In this document: one piece after another, positions 35,721 to 48,131 of the stretch | How positions within the stretch are numbered: the first letter of the stretch is position 1 | Layout: each line of letters opens with the position of its first letter | DNA from: Stenopsyche tienmushanensis | Taxonomy: Eukaryota > Arthropoda > Insecta > Trichoptera > Stenopsychidae | Direction of reading: 5' to 3' | DNA length: 64,000 nt | NCBI GenBank assembly: GCA_008973525.1 | Contig: WACJ01000042.1 | Span: 806,001 to 870,000, forward strand | Program-made: the position numbers and the translations under genes | The notes under the pieces: model-generated | The model's database searches: none | The model's input: the letters and a program-made list of their open reading frames with translations, nothing else | What the model was told of the DNA's origin: nothing

Positions 35721-38700
35721 TTAGCACAAATCATAATAAAATATAAAATTAGTTCCCACTTTTCCTGTACGTTTTCTTATAGAAATTGGATGGTTTCGAC
35801 TGAAAATACGAATCTAAATCGGTATCTAATCATTTGAATTCTTGTTAAAGAGTTATACTAATATCAGTTACTGGTCCCCAAACAGCATAATCATTGAATC
35901 CCAAGGGTATCGTGGTCAAATAAAAGTGCCTTAATTAGATTTGAGATCCATTTGGCCCGATGGAATAAAGCAGTCCCGTCGAAGGTCCTGCTTCTTTGCC
36001 AGGGCCAAACAACAAAATTAATTGAGCGTACATTTGAAGCTTCTCTAATCAAGTCTCGTGAAATTGTCCTAAGCGCTTCGATGGATAGGTTCGTGACTAA
36101 CATTATTTTAGCAACGTGTCGTGTAACGAATCGTCCTCGGCCGTTTGTGAAGCTCCCGGGTGTTCGGTGAGTCGAAGCGAAGGTTCTTCGAATTAAGCTC
36201 TGGCGAAGGTAAAATGAACAACGTAGGGCGGAGAAACGGGCGAATTTAATGGCATGTGAATAAGTGGGTAGTGTTTTGATATAGTGCCTGTATGACACGT
36301 GTTAACTCACGGGAAAGTAACAGGGAATCCCATGTCTATCTGCCTCGGGGTGGTTATTAAGATTTATCTGCGCACTTCCGTCTTTCAATTTTCACGAATG
36401 GTACCCCTAATGGGTTAATGTATTAAGATAATATTTTTAGCTTAGGGTTGTTTTCGTTAGAACTCACTAAGCTTTGGATATGAATAATTTAAATGAGACA
36501 ATATTATGGGTATCGAAAAGTAAACCATTTTTAAATGCATTTCCTTTGAACATCTGAGAGACAAACTTGGTTGTTCTTTGAGTTCTTATTATAAAGGTTC
36601 GGATTTAAATCGAGATTGTGGAAAAAACACCATACCAACAAATCCTGGTTTTTTCTGATTTCATAGATCCTCTCCTAATTATAAAACTATTAAAATAATT
36701 ATATTTTTATTCAATAACGAATATGGTACCTTTAAAAAATGATTACAGTCAACTCTCCTATAGCGTCTACTTCACTTGCAGCGCCTTTTATGTAAGCAAT
36801 GTGTAAAATACGTAATATCAATACCCCCTCATCACTCGTTATTGTCATCATTTGTGTATAATAGTATAACAAACCCATGTGTATTATTCTAAAATAAGCA
36901 TAAAAACGAAAAAAAACCTTATCGTATAGGAAAATCGTATTTAGTTTTATTTCCAGGATATTCAGACTTATAAAAAGGAAAATGCGACTGAAAATACAGG
37001 AGTTCCACGTGCGAAAAGGTGCGTCTGTTAAATATTGTTCGTTAGTTCCGTTTTGAATATACCTTCTCTGGCTATTTTAGAACCTTAATATCTCAATGAG
37101 CGATATCATCACGCAATTTTCCCCAGGACGGAAGTCGAATATTATTATTCGCGCTTGATGAGGCTCCCCAGCCTGCGGGTTTAATATGCACTTAAGCCGC
37201 TTTTATGCGAAAAATCACGCAGATGAAGAATTTCATCAATTTTCCCGATGGATCACATTGTTTCGGAATTTTCAGCAGTGTTTGACGTTGAAAAATACGG
37301 CAGAAAGTCTGGAGTTCGTTAAATATTTCAACAGCGAATTCCATTCGATGCATTAAGGGTGCTCGAATGGACGCTTTTTACACAGTATTTTTGATTTAAC
37401 CTGTAATCCCATTCGGTTATTAAATGCGCAATCAACCCCCATTTAACGTCCATTATTATGGAAAATCGTATTGCGAGGGAGGAAAAATCAACATCAAAAA
37501 GAATCGCATATTTTTAAATAAAAGTACACTTGAACCTTTTTTGTGAAGATGTGTTCCATGGATTTAAAAAAACGCATAACTTTGAAACAGCTCTATTCTG
37601 CTCTAAGGAATGCTTGATTCAAATGTTTCCGGCCATCGTATGATGCTTCGATTCTTCTGGAAACATCATTCGGTAGTTGGCACGTATAAGATTTTTAATG
37701 GCATAGTTATCCGAGTTTCGCCAATTTTATGTATCAATTGAATCAAAAACTGAAAATAAAAACGCCCGAGCATAATTGGATGATGGTCATAAGCACTTTG
37801 CAAAAATTATTCCTATGAATATTGCAACTAGCCAATTGAAATTAAAAGCAAATAAAATTATATAGAACACAGGTTGTTATTGAAAATAACATCTATGAAA
37901 TAATAAATTTTTCATTGTAGAAGAAATCCTTTAAAACCAAGCGATACATGACCCAAATTGGATGTTTAAACGACCATTGAAATTGACAAGCAATTGTTGA
38001 ACAAACTATTTTCAATTTCCAAGCTCTTTCTATAGAACTCCGGCAGAATTCGCTAAATATATTTGATATCGTCGTTAATACCGGCTTTGAAAGTGGCCTG
38101 CTTTTGACGTTAACATGCTTGCAGTATAGTTGCTTTGTCACAAATGGCCGACTTTTGTAAAATACACGATTCGCTTTAATGCGACATTCAATGTAATATT
38201 TGCCAGCAACGAATTCGTATTTCAGAGTTTGGATTTATGCATAAAAATACCATCAACTGGATACTTTCGGGTCGATCAAGGACAAGAAGGTGAAAGCCTG
38301 GCCGCTTGATTTATGGATGGATTTCTGCTTACGGCTTTCCAATAAAATACATCCATTTAGAAATATATGAAGCCGACCCTGCCGACATGGGCCGACTATT
38401 TTAATGGAATTAGTTTCTGAATATACGCGAAACGTTCATGCCCGAAATGGTCCATCGGAGGTTGGAGGCTGTATATGTTTATAATTTCGACTATGATTTA
38501 TTCCTGTGCGGCGTAAGCAAGATCTTGTTGTTTGACTAAGTAAATGTCGGATTATTAAGAAAATAAAGCTCAGTATTGTTTATTAAAGTGAAATACAGTA
38601 TTCATGTTTTATTGCCATGAACGTCGCGATTTGATGACAAATAGTCTTGTTTGGATGTCACGTCGATCTTGGCACAAATTCAATTGATGCAGGAAAGAGC

Positions 38701-39917
38701 CTAGAAACACATTACTTAATATTATTTCGGTATTAAAATATGAATGAGAATTTATTTGAGGAGTTTTCTTCGGTCTAAGATTAAGTTGGTTCTTGAGGCT
38801 TAATACGTATTGAGGCTAAATTTTAGCAAAACAATAATTCATAAGACTATATTCCGAGAGTGGATAATAAATAACTGTCAAAATTAGTAATTTGCTTTTC
38901 AATTCCGCTTTCCGTGAGACTTAGTGACGTGGAAAGTCTGCTTTGTAATATTTCAGAACGAAATGCTAATAATTCGATTGGAAATATTGGGAGTGAATTT
39001 GGAAATATATTCGGATTGATCTATAATTTGGAAAATTGAACATTAAAAACATACATTTAGGGCATTCTTTCAAAAATGTTTTTTTTTCCCAAAAATATTA
39101 TTTTTCTAAAACCTAAACGATTATTAATTAAAATGTGCTACTGTGTTGGTTGGAACAAGTTTTCACCGTTTTCATTATCAATGGCTTAGTGAACAAAAAA
39201 TATGTGTTTCGTGAACCGTGTCTCAATACAATCTGATTGTAAAAGAGTTGTCTCAAAACATTGATAATTTCCTGATTACTCTAAAATATGGATTTAAACC
39301 TTATTTGATTAAGCAAAACATGATTTCAGTCAAAAATTATATATAACTTTTTAGGTGAAAGAAATTTTGGAAAAAAAATCGTTTTAAATCAATCGATATC
39401 AAAGATATTTATTTTTTAACTGCAAAGAGTACTAAAAATTTATTGACGCCAATGATAAAAACAATGAGTAACTAAAATCAGGTTAATCTATTAACACTTT
39501 ACAGTCCGAGCGACACTCACAAAAAAATCATAAAACTCTACTTCTTTCGTAAAATTGATATAATTATTAAACCAGCTAATAGATTGAAACGAGTTTTTGG
39601 CGGTGTTTATAAAAGAGTTTACTTCATCGATATATTTAAACATAATAGTAATTTTCAATATGTGGTGCTTGTACCAGCGTGATAAAATGCATTCAAATGT
39701 ATTTGAACATATTCTGTATTGTATTTTTTTTAAAATAATTCGATGACATTTACATATATTTTATACGATTGGAATATTAAAACATGTTTGTAATATCATC
39801 CCTTCAAAAAAATTTAAATCTTTATCAAGTTCGTACATCATTTTTTTCAAGCTGAAACTACATCATTCTAATCGCGCGTAAACGCGGCGTCAATGTACAC
39901 AATATCAATCAAATTCA

Positions 39918-40265
39918 TTAGGGATATCGAAAAGTATTCGCGTATTTAGTATAAACAAAAATTTAATATACAACATTAGAAAATATGATTCCCTTAATTA
40001 TTCAACATGCCTTCCCATCGCTTTGGTAGTCCTTCGATTCCTTTTTTGTAAAAGCTTTCCGGCTTAGAAGCAAAAAACGATTTTAAATGCATTTCCACTT
40101 GAGCTGCATTTTTGAATCGTTTTTTTTCTCAGGATGTGCTCCATGGACCTGAAAATTTGTAAATCCGTCAGGGCGAGGTCAAGTGAATAATGAGTTTAAT
40201 TCCCGTATTTTATCCAGTGTCAACTCCCCGATTGTTTGCCGTCTAGGGATTTTAAACCATCGTCG
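39918..40265 (-). pseudogene. Mariner transposase C-terminal remnant with 3' end
   Basis: The end TTAGGGATATCGAAAAGTAT at 39918 belongs to the 7378-7906 family. On the minus strand above it, read downward, come DLALTDLQIFRSMEHIL (third catalytic Asp block) and, after a frame break, FYKKGIEGLPKRWEGMLNN and a stop. The latter is the classical mariner C-terminus. This identifies the TTAGGGGGACCCGAAAG terminal repeat as a mariner end. The upstream two thirds of the gene are missing. Confidence 0.75.
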
Positions 40266-40420
40266 GTTAAGCTTCTTTTTCGGGAATAAAACAACATACA
40301 ATGCCGGATACGGACTTAATTATTTTTGGATCTGGGAATTTTACCATGAAGAATAAAAAAAAAACCTTTTGCGCAAAAATAATGATTAACAATATTTCAA
40401 CAAATAAAATAACTTACAAA

Positions 40421-40862
40421 GATTTTTTATCTAACATAAATCGTACATTTCACCAGCACGATGAAGGCTACTAAATCGAGACATTCCCGCCGAAATCTGA
40501 ACGCTTGGAAACAGTGGCGTAACTACTAATTGGCGAGCTTAGGCGACGCCTATGGACAGTAACTGTCTAATCTATGTAAACATATATAGAGTACATATAT
40601 GTTTTTCAAATTGTTATATTTATCTTTCCCTACCGGTGATGTATTTACTACACCTCGACTCTTATAATGGGAATATCGATATGAAATATAATAGATACGG
40701 GCTTCAAAATTTTTATATTCCTCCGTTATATAATTACAAATCACATCAAAGTATTATAGTATATAAGTATTCATCTGCAGCGACGGAAATAAATAATTTG
40801 TCGGGGAATCGGGAATTTTGCGAGTTTTAGTCCGTGTCTCAGCAGAAAGGAATTTTATCAGT
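40421..40862 (+). repeat. Long dispersed repeat, copy 1 (inverse of 61858-62292)
   Basis: About 440 bases match 61858-62292 in reverse orientation with scattered substitutions. Matches include 'cagcacgatgaaggc.actaaatcg', 'ggaaacagtgg.gtaactactaatt', 'taggcgacgcct' and 'ccctaccggtgatgtatttactacacctcgactct'. The phrase CAGTGG.GTAACTA could mark a transposon terminus, but no paired end or transposase was found. Its class is unresolved. Confidence 0.65.
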
Positions 40863-41564
40863 CACATTGATGATGTTATACGAAAATGGAGGCTCACGCA
40901 GTCATCGACTCGAGCTAGCATTAAATATCTGATGATGATACCTCCAACGATGTATTTGATTTTTTTAGTGTTTTATTTATCTACTTTTGAATTGTATTTT
41001 TATCTTTTCTTAAATAAATCAAATGGACTCATAAGTAATTTTGATCAAATTTAACAATGTAATTTCTTAAACTATTGAAAATCCCAGTCCCGGGATCCCA
41101 AATTGATAAATCCAATTGAACAGATATTTTAAATTCAATTTTCCTTGATTATATGCTCGATGATATTTCCTTTTTGTCATGTTATATAAAGCGTCATCTA
41201 GCACCCTTCGAGGGAAGGATATATCAGGTTGAGTATATAATGTATTATAATAATCTTGTCAAATCTGTAGACATGTGAGCAATGGCAGCCGGAAGCTATG
41301 GCCATTTATTTGGAAAATTTAGCATAAAGCAATCAATCTTCATTCAAACATGTATCATACATAATATATATATATATTATTCAATAAAGTGATTATTGGT
41401 TATATCATTGAGTTAATATGATACATAATATGTATTGATGAATCTCTGAGCATCATATCATATTAATTGATTAATTAATCTTTCCAATATTTATCCAATC
41501 GATAAGACTTATCGGTTATATTATTTATAATACTGAATATCTCCCAAGTGTGTTGACATGATAA

Positions 41565-41605
41565 TTTTTTTCTATAATCTGGGTTTGAACCTGAAATTTT
41601 AAAAC
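41565..41605 (+). repeat. Short recurrent motif (..TTTGAACCTGAA..)
   Basis: The phrase 'ttctataatctgggtttgaacctgaa' recurs in similar form at 20334-20360 and 22527-22559, and partly at 27830. It is too short to assign to an element. Confidence 0.3.
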
Positions 41606-43664
41606 AATAAGAACTGTTTAATTTTGGCACATTTTGGTCTTAGCTAGTCATAAAACAATTAAAATGTTTGCTCTGAGCATTATCTATCGATGCATCTTAT
41701 TAATTAATGATGCAAAAATCATTATATTGGTGGTTTTGAATGTAATTTACAAGATATTAAAATTGTGCTCGCCCGAAATGCCTTAATATGTAAGAATAAA
41801 ATGAAATTTCTTTACAATGTTCATTGGAATGAAGAGAAATTTCAATCATAAGCAGGATTGAATCCCGGCGAAAATTAATACGGGAAAGTTGGGCCGCGTA
41901 CCTCGCAAACTCCAAACCAGTGATTCTCAAACAGATGTAGTCATTTATATGATTTATATGTAGGATTGCGCGTTTTATATAATATAATTAAGCCGGATAA
42001 CGCGTTATCGGGTGAATAACAGACGTTTGCGTGCCTACTAATTGTCTGCCAACGAAATAATTCATGGGATGTTCAAGGGTGGATCCGCTGAAAACGTGTC
42101 CTGGATGGATAAACACGGTTTTTTATCAAATTTTTAATGAATGCGCTTAAAAATTCCATGACAAATGTAATCATGAACGATTCGAGTAATAAATATGGAC
42201 CAAGAGGCTTTTGAAAGAAAGTTTCCTCAGAAGTTCCATTAGGGGAAAGACACAGTAGATGACCATCGAAAAGTTTTGAAAACTCTCTGAGAAGCTCTGA
42301 GAATATAAATACAGTACTGACAAGATAAGTGCAGTTGAGAACTCTTGTGGTTCGGCAAAAGTCTATAGCATGGAATAGTTACACAAAAAATAAAAAATAT
42401 ATTTTACAGCTCTTTTTAGTTTTAACGCCATGAGATACGATAGAAAGAATAGAAATTATCGTCGGGTAAATTAATAAAGTTTTACAAGATGCCTGAGGGA
42501 GTTCTAAACGTCTTCTTGGTCCCTGTGAAGGGGTTAAGCAATTCAATCTCAAGAAAAATGAAAGCACAGCTTTATTATCATACAGCATATTCTTTCCGCA
42601 AAGCTTCCAAGTTTGATTAAATCAGTTCCAACCTGTACAATTGCATGACATTCTTATGCATACAAATTGTGAGATGGGTTTCATTTACCTTATGAGCCAT
42701 CTTCAAAAATACCACTCAACAAAATGGCGGAACAAATTAAATATTATTCAACCTCCTCTTCATATTTGAATAAATATAATCGCCTGTGGAATCAAATGCG
42801 TTTGAGTTTTAATGGAGATTCCACATCCACGTCTTTCGCAAATAAGCCCAACACGAACGAGATTAATCAGCCAGCATGTTGAGAGTCGTCGCTTTAACAG
42901 AATATTCTTGACTTAAAGGCAATTTAAGCTCGCTCTATATCTGTTATGTTTGTCAAAAAGATGTAATTTATTCAAAGCTGTGCGATTTAAGACTTGGCAT
43001 ATTCGTGTCGTAATTTGATAATGCTGAGCCCATCATGTCGTAATAATATTACAATGAACTCACATCAACACTGGATGTTATTTGATTTTTTTTTTATTTT
43101 TTATTGTGGACTGATACAATATGTTATGCGATATGATCAATATAAGATCCGCCAGATTAAGTGTTAAAAACCGTGTTTATTTCAATTTTCAGCCACCAAT
43201 ATGAGCACAAATCTAAGCAAAAACAGGCAAAAACATTCAAATCTTGATCTGAACAGATCCTCGCTATTTCATGGCCACTCATTGCTCTTAATTATAAATT
43301 TCCTTCAAACAAATCGATTTTTTAAAAATGAATTTTTATTGTTTAAAGGCGTCTTATGTGTAATAATATTCGATTTTTATATGTGATTTAGTTCTGTAGT
43401 AGATTTTGCAAAACCGTAGTGATCAGCTAATAACACCACTCCAGAATAGTCAAGGGGAAATAATAAAATTGATCAACGATAAGAATGATGCAAGTATCTT
43501 AATTATCAAAACAAACTCCTGTTCGCAAGATAACATGAACAATCGAGCTTACCTAAATTTTAAGTCGCTTACAATATTTTTAGAATACGATTTTTTGTTG
43601 AATAATAAGTATGAACATTTGCGAGTTTCTATTTTAAAAAAATCAAAAATATATTGAGAATGTT

Positions 43665-43774
43665 TAGACGTGTAGGGGTACCTTTACGGCACGACTTTTC
43701 CATCAATGCACGAGTGTATGATGAGATGCAAGACACCCGTTTCTGCCTCACGATTCCCGGTCCGATAGGGTTAA
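43665..43774 (+). mobile_element. piggyBac-like end fragment
   Basis: 'gtgtaggggtacctttacggcacgac' and 'caatgcacgagtgtatgatgaga.gcaagac' match 29668-29740 inside the worn copy at 29255-29851. The fragment ends ATAGGGTTAA at 43774. Confidence 0.45.
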
Positions 43775-44141
43775 CTCGAAAATGATTTTTAAACTATTTG
43801 ATATTTTTTTAAATAGTATTTTAATAAAATATATGATTGGTGAGTTCTTTACACAACATATTCAATAAATCCGTCTGAATAAAAATAAAGCGCAATTTGA
43901 CTTTCTAGTGTATTGTTTTGAAATGACAAAACGCATATAAAATTACGCTTAAAAGTAAAAAACGCGTGACCATATGGTTACACTTAATGCTACTTGGATA
44001 TTTTATGAATAATAAGGGTACAATAGGTATAAGATTAAAAAAACGTATTTTAAATTCGCATGTTTGATCGCAATTTGACTAGTTGCAAGAGGTAAATTAC
44101 AATAATACATGAGTATTTTTTATCTTCGAAAAAACATAGCG

Positions 44142-44178
44142 ACTCACCGATGAGTCGTTAGGCGCCCTGAGTGGTTAA
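44142..44178 (+). mobile_element. Putative piggyBac-type end with subterminal palindrome
   Basis: GCGACTCACCGATGAGTCGT is followed by TAGGCGCCCTGAGTGG and TTAA (44175-44178). The palindromic block and its distance to a TTAA resemble 17675-17706. The opposite end might be the TTAA at 43771-43774, which would give an element of about 0.4 kb, but that is a guess. Confidence 0.4.
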
Positions 44179-44925
44179 CATGAATTTCATAGACCAGCGA
44201 TTTATGTCATTTCTCGCTCAAATATTATTCGAAATATATTTTATTATGAAGTTTTCTGTAAATAATTCCACGAAAATATCTTGTTCAAGTATAGATACAT
44301 ATTTTTCTATACTTTCGCGGATCCCAGTTTAAGAACCGCTGCCATAGGACTCATATATGTTTCCAAAATTTATTTGTTAAAAAGAGAATAATATCATGAT
44401 CACATCTAATCTGCATTTCGGACCACCATTATTAGGTTTAATGCCATTCAAAGCTACGAATTATTGAAATGAAGCTATTGAATAATTGATGATTGGGACA
44501 CGTTTCACGCTTGAGTTCCATTGAATTGTGCTAATATTAATTGATGTAAAATGAGTAATAGGGTACGGGAAGGCAGCGACATTATTTGTGTAATTATTCT
44601 TACAAAGCTGATTTTTTATTATTTTGTTGTTTTGATATTGTACTTTAGTCACGTCTAGCGAAGTCCTAGCCACCTTATATCGAAAGTAGACGACGTTTAT
44701 TTAACAATAATTAATATAAGCTAATTGTAGACGATAAAGCAGCTTTGTACATTCTGATTTAAGGGATGTTTCTACCTTGTTGGTTTAAAAAAAATCCTTT
44801 TTTTTCTTCGTGAAAAGAACCGATGTTTAAGAACACGTTTCAGTAAAATTTAAATAAATATTATTGAGTTATAGGCCGACTAGGAGAAGCTGTGCTTAGC
44901 GAAGCTGAGCAAAGGCATAAACTTT

Positions 44926-45465
44926 AAACGCGTTTTTCTCGAAACTACTTTTTCCAAGCGTATGGAAGTGCTCCCACAGCGTCCTAGATGAGCATTCTTT
45001 ATAAAATTTGACAAGCATATGTATAATAAACGTTTTCATCATATAGACTAAAATTATCTAAAAATATTTAAAAGTGTTTATTTAATGAATATAAAACTAC
45101 AACAGTATGTTGGTAAAAACACAAACTTTTTTTTGATTGCTCACTATTTTTTTATTTTCCAATGTTTCTTTATAATTGTAGTCTAAGCTATACATAATAT
45201 TATGCAAAATAAAAATGTGTTTAAGTTTTTTGCTATAAATCATTTGTTCAGGACTTAGGACTTCCATAGTGAAGAATATCATCGCTCGCGCACCGACATA
45301 CGTGGCTCCCTCCACTCCCACTACCTTACTTTGTCAAACTTTTTATATTCAATAAAAATCGCCTAATGAACTACACTTAATATCAATTTTCTATATTTAA
45401 TACTTATCGCATAAAAAAATCGATCACTTTTAGGCCCAACAAGATAGAAACGTCCTTTAATGCCA
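44926..45465 (+). repeat. Dispersed repeat, copy 2 of a 0.47-0.54 kb pair
   Basis: This is the partner of 10068-10535 in the same orientation. After the shared block 'gacttaggacttccat..tgaagaat.tcat.gctcgcgcac' it carries extra sequence (about 45300-45395). It then rejoins the shared tail 'cgcataaaaaaat..acttttag.ccca'. Confidence 0.6.
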
Positions 45466-46586
45466 ATATGAACAAATATTCGGGTTATTTTTTGCCCGCG
45501 GCGTTGAAAGCTTGATAGACTATGATTTTCCTGTTTTATATTATATAAACATTGACTGATACAAAAATTAATTTAATGGAAATGGGAGCAAAATTCGGTC
45601 GCTGTACCCTTGATTTGGCTATTGTAGTATTTCATAATGAAACATATATTTTCAATCAGTTCATTGAATCGCCATTGTGTTCACGAATATCCACGTTTTT
45701 AGCATGAAAAGCACACCTAAAAACAATCATCCGTTACAAAGCAGAAGCGGAAGGTCCTCGACGGCCCGGCAGGATGAAAAACGATACTCGGAATAGTGAT
45801 ATTGAGACAGGAAATTACCAGAGAAAATTAATGGAATATATTACTTTCATCCTGGCACGAAGCGCCCGCTTGGAGGATATCGGGAATAATGTCTCCAGCC
45901 TTGCATGTGTGAAATTTAATGAATGTCGATCTCAGGATGGCGTCCCCATGGGTGCTGGCGTCAGATTCCTGGAGAAATTTTGCTTCGGGCGCTTTCGCGG
46001 GAGATACACGGAGGCATAATTACCAAAGTTTCGGCCCAAACGTGGCCCATTGTGTGGTTATGTAGAAATAAACAACAGGCTGAATGTAATACCTACTATA
46101 TTATATCTGCGTTATTAAACTAGTTTGTTACCGACGAAAAAATACATCGCTCGTCCCATTAACTAAAGCTAGATTACCGTGATATTTACATGAAAATTAT
46201 CCAGAGGATCGTTATGGGCTCAAAACATTGTTTAGCCCAGCAAAACGGCGGACGCATAAACCGCCCAAATTTAATATCAATTAAATATAATCTACAGGAG
46301 CAAAGTATGCCTTTAATTAAAATGTATATTAATAAATAGAAGGTGTGGATTTAAGTTTCTGCGCCGAAAATTGTATATTAAGCATTTTTAACGAATATTA
46401 TCTACAATATCTGATATTTAATGTAGTTTTATTAGGATTTTTTATTATATAAAAATATGATTTTTAAGCATTTACTACAAGCAATTTTTGGTGTTCTTTC
46501 TGGGTAATATTATTTAGATAATTTGGGGAATAGAATATCAATAGCATTATAACAACTCTCAATAATCTATATTTTTAAGTCACATG

Positions 46587-47508
46587 AAGGCGTCTTCTCA
46601 CTTTAGGCGCCTCAAAAATAGGCTATTTTCGGGATGTTTTTTCGAGGATTTTCGCTAAAAATTATGGGATAAAATGGATCTTATGTAATAAACACATCTT
46701 TTAAGTACATGAAAAAAAAATATTTTATATTTTTGAACAATTATTATAGTAAAACAGTAGCATCGAAAAACCCGTGTAGAAATGTTATGCTCGTGGCTTG
46801 TTGATGGTATCTCCGAGATGGGTCATTTGAAACAAAAAAATAAAACAGTTTTAGATTCAGTATATCAGTGACTGAGCACATATCATCAGATTTTTGATAT
46901 TCGCGAAAATATCAAAATGGCGCACGTTTTTCGAAAAAGTAAAAAATAAACGCGTTTTTTTTTGCAGTTTTTTGTAAAAAAAAATTACTTAAAATCAAAA
47001 TTTCAAAAATCTGATGATATGCGCTATAGCCATAACTATGAAGAATATGTCATTCAAATTTCATGACAATCGGCCAGATAGTTTCCGAAATTTCATCAAC
47101 AAGCTACTGAAAAACCTTGTTTTGAGATAAACGCGTTTAAAGTTTTGGTTGCAGAAAAATTGCCCAGACACAGCTGTTGAAACACTCGTTGTTATTTTGG
47201 ATATTTCCTCCGAAGATCTTCATAAGTTGGTTTCAAAACCTCGTGAACATCCTCAGCTAGAGCAGGAGGATGTTTAAAAGTTTCTATCTGATTGTTTTTC
47301 ACCACTTTCTTGTACTTGCACTATGAGTCTGAACAATACGTATGCAGCTGGGTGCTCTCAGGTAATCACCTAACGGTCGCTCAAAAATGTAGTTAAACTC
47401 GTCCGATCTTTATGAAATTTCGATATAACATTTTTGAAGATATGTACTTTCAAAATTAAAAAAAAATAAAATCGATTTTTTTAAATTTGTAAAGTGAGAA
47501 GACGCCTT
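46587..47508. mobile_element. Non-autonomous element with terminal inverted repeats
   Basis: AAGGCGTCTTCTCACTTTA at 46587 is mirrored by TAAAGTGAGAAGACGCCTT near 47490-47508. The interior of about 0.88 kb has no transposase. It contains a second inverted repeat, 19 bases perfect (CATATCATCAGATTTTTGA at 46879-46897, its inverse at 47003-47021). The flanks carry ACATG on both sides (46582-46586 and 47517-47521), but the right copy is separated from the repeat by eight bases, so target duplication is uncertain. The superfamily is unknown. Confidence 0.6.
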
Positions 47509-47817
47509 AAAGGCTTACATGGCTTTCAAAGCGTAAAAAAGGTTATTTCATTTTTTTAAGATAATTTTAAAACCCATGTAACCCATGTTTTTTGCTTATG
47601 TAGGTCTACATTTCTTGTCGAAACCTCTTTGCTCATTCAGAGTTTTAATCTATTTTCAAGGTGTTTTCAATGCTAGCCCTTCAAAAAAGGCGAATAGAAT
47701 ACACCTCCATTTGATTTTTTTAGTCAAATCCGTATCTTTTAAAATCCTCTCTTATTATATCCATCTTTAAGCCTTTGTGTATCATAAAGCTAGTCACAGA
47801 CTACCTAGGAATGGTGG

Positions 47818-48131
47818 CTATTATACATAGTACAGCGATTATCGTCTATACAAATCCACTTATCTCTCAGGCTCGCTCAACGTGTATGAAGCTTGTACAT
47901 AAATAAATAAACACTGTTGATAGCACACAATATTCGTTAATTTCTTCGCGTAAACATTAACAATTCACTTGAAATCGATTAATTTGGGTTATCATTATTG
48001 GTTGATAAATTTAGATTAACGATTTATACAATCGTAGGATGTACGCAAGACACTCTCTCTGTATCTGTTTCACTGGAACTGAATTCGCTGGAATTCGATC
48101 GCAAATACGCACTCATCAAAAGATTAATATT
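47818..48131 (+). mobile_element. piggyBac-like non-autonomous element, worn copy
   Basis: Close match to 14055-14437 over 'atcgtctatacaaatccacttatct', 'gtgtatgaagcttgta.ataaa.aaataaacactgt.gatagcacacaatattcgtt' and 'gaattcgatcgcaaatacgc'. The left TTAA end is lost and the right end reads AGATTAAT instead of GGTTAA. Confidence 0.55.

Noticed and set aside
35891..36298. 135-codon open frame on the minus strand inside intron B
   Set aside because: It lies in a GC-richer patch where stops are rarer, a 72-codon frame overlaps on the other strand, and nothing in it resembles a known domain.
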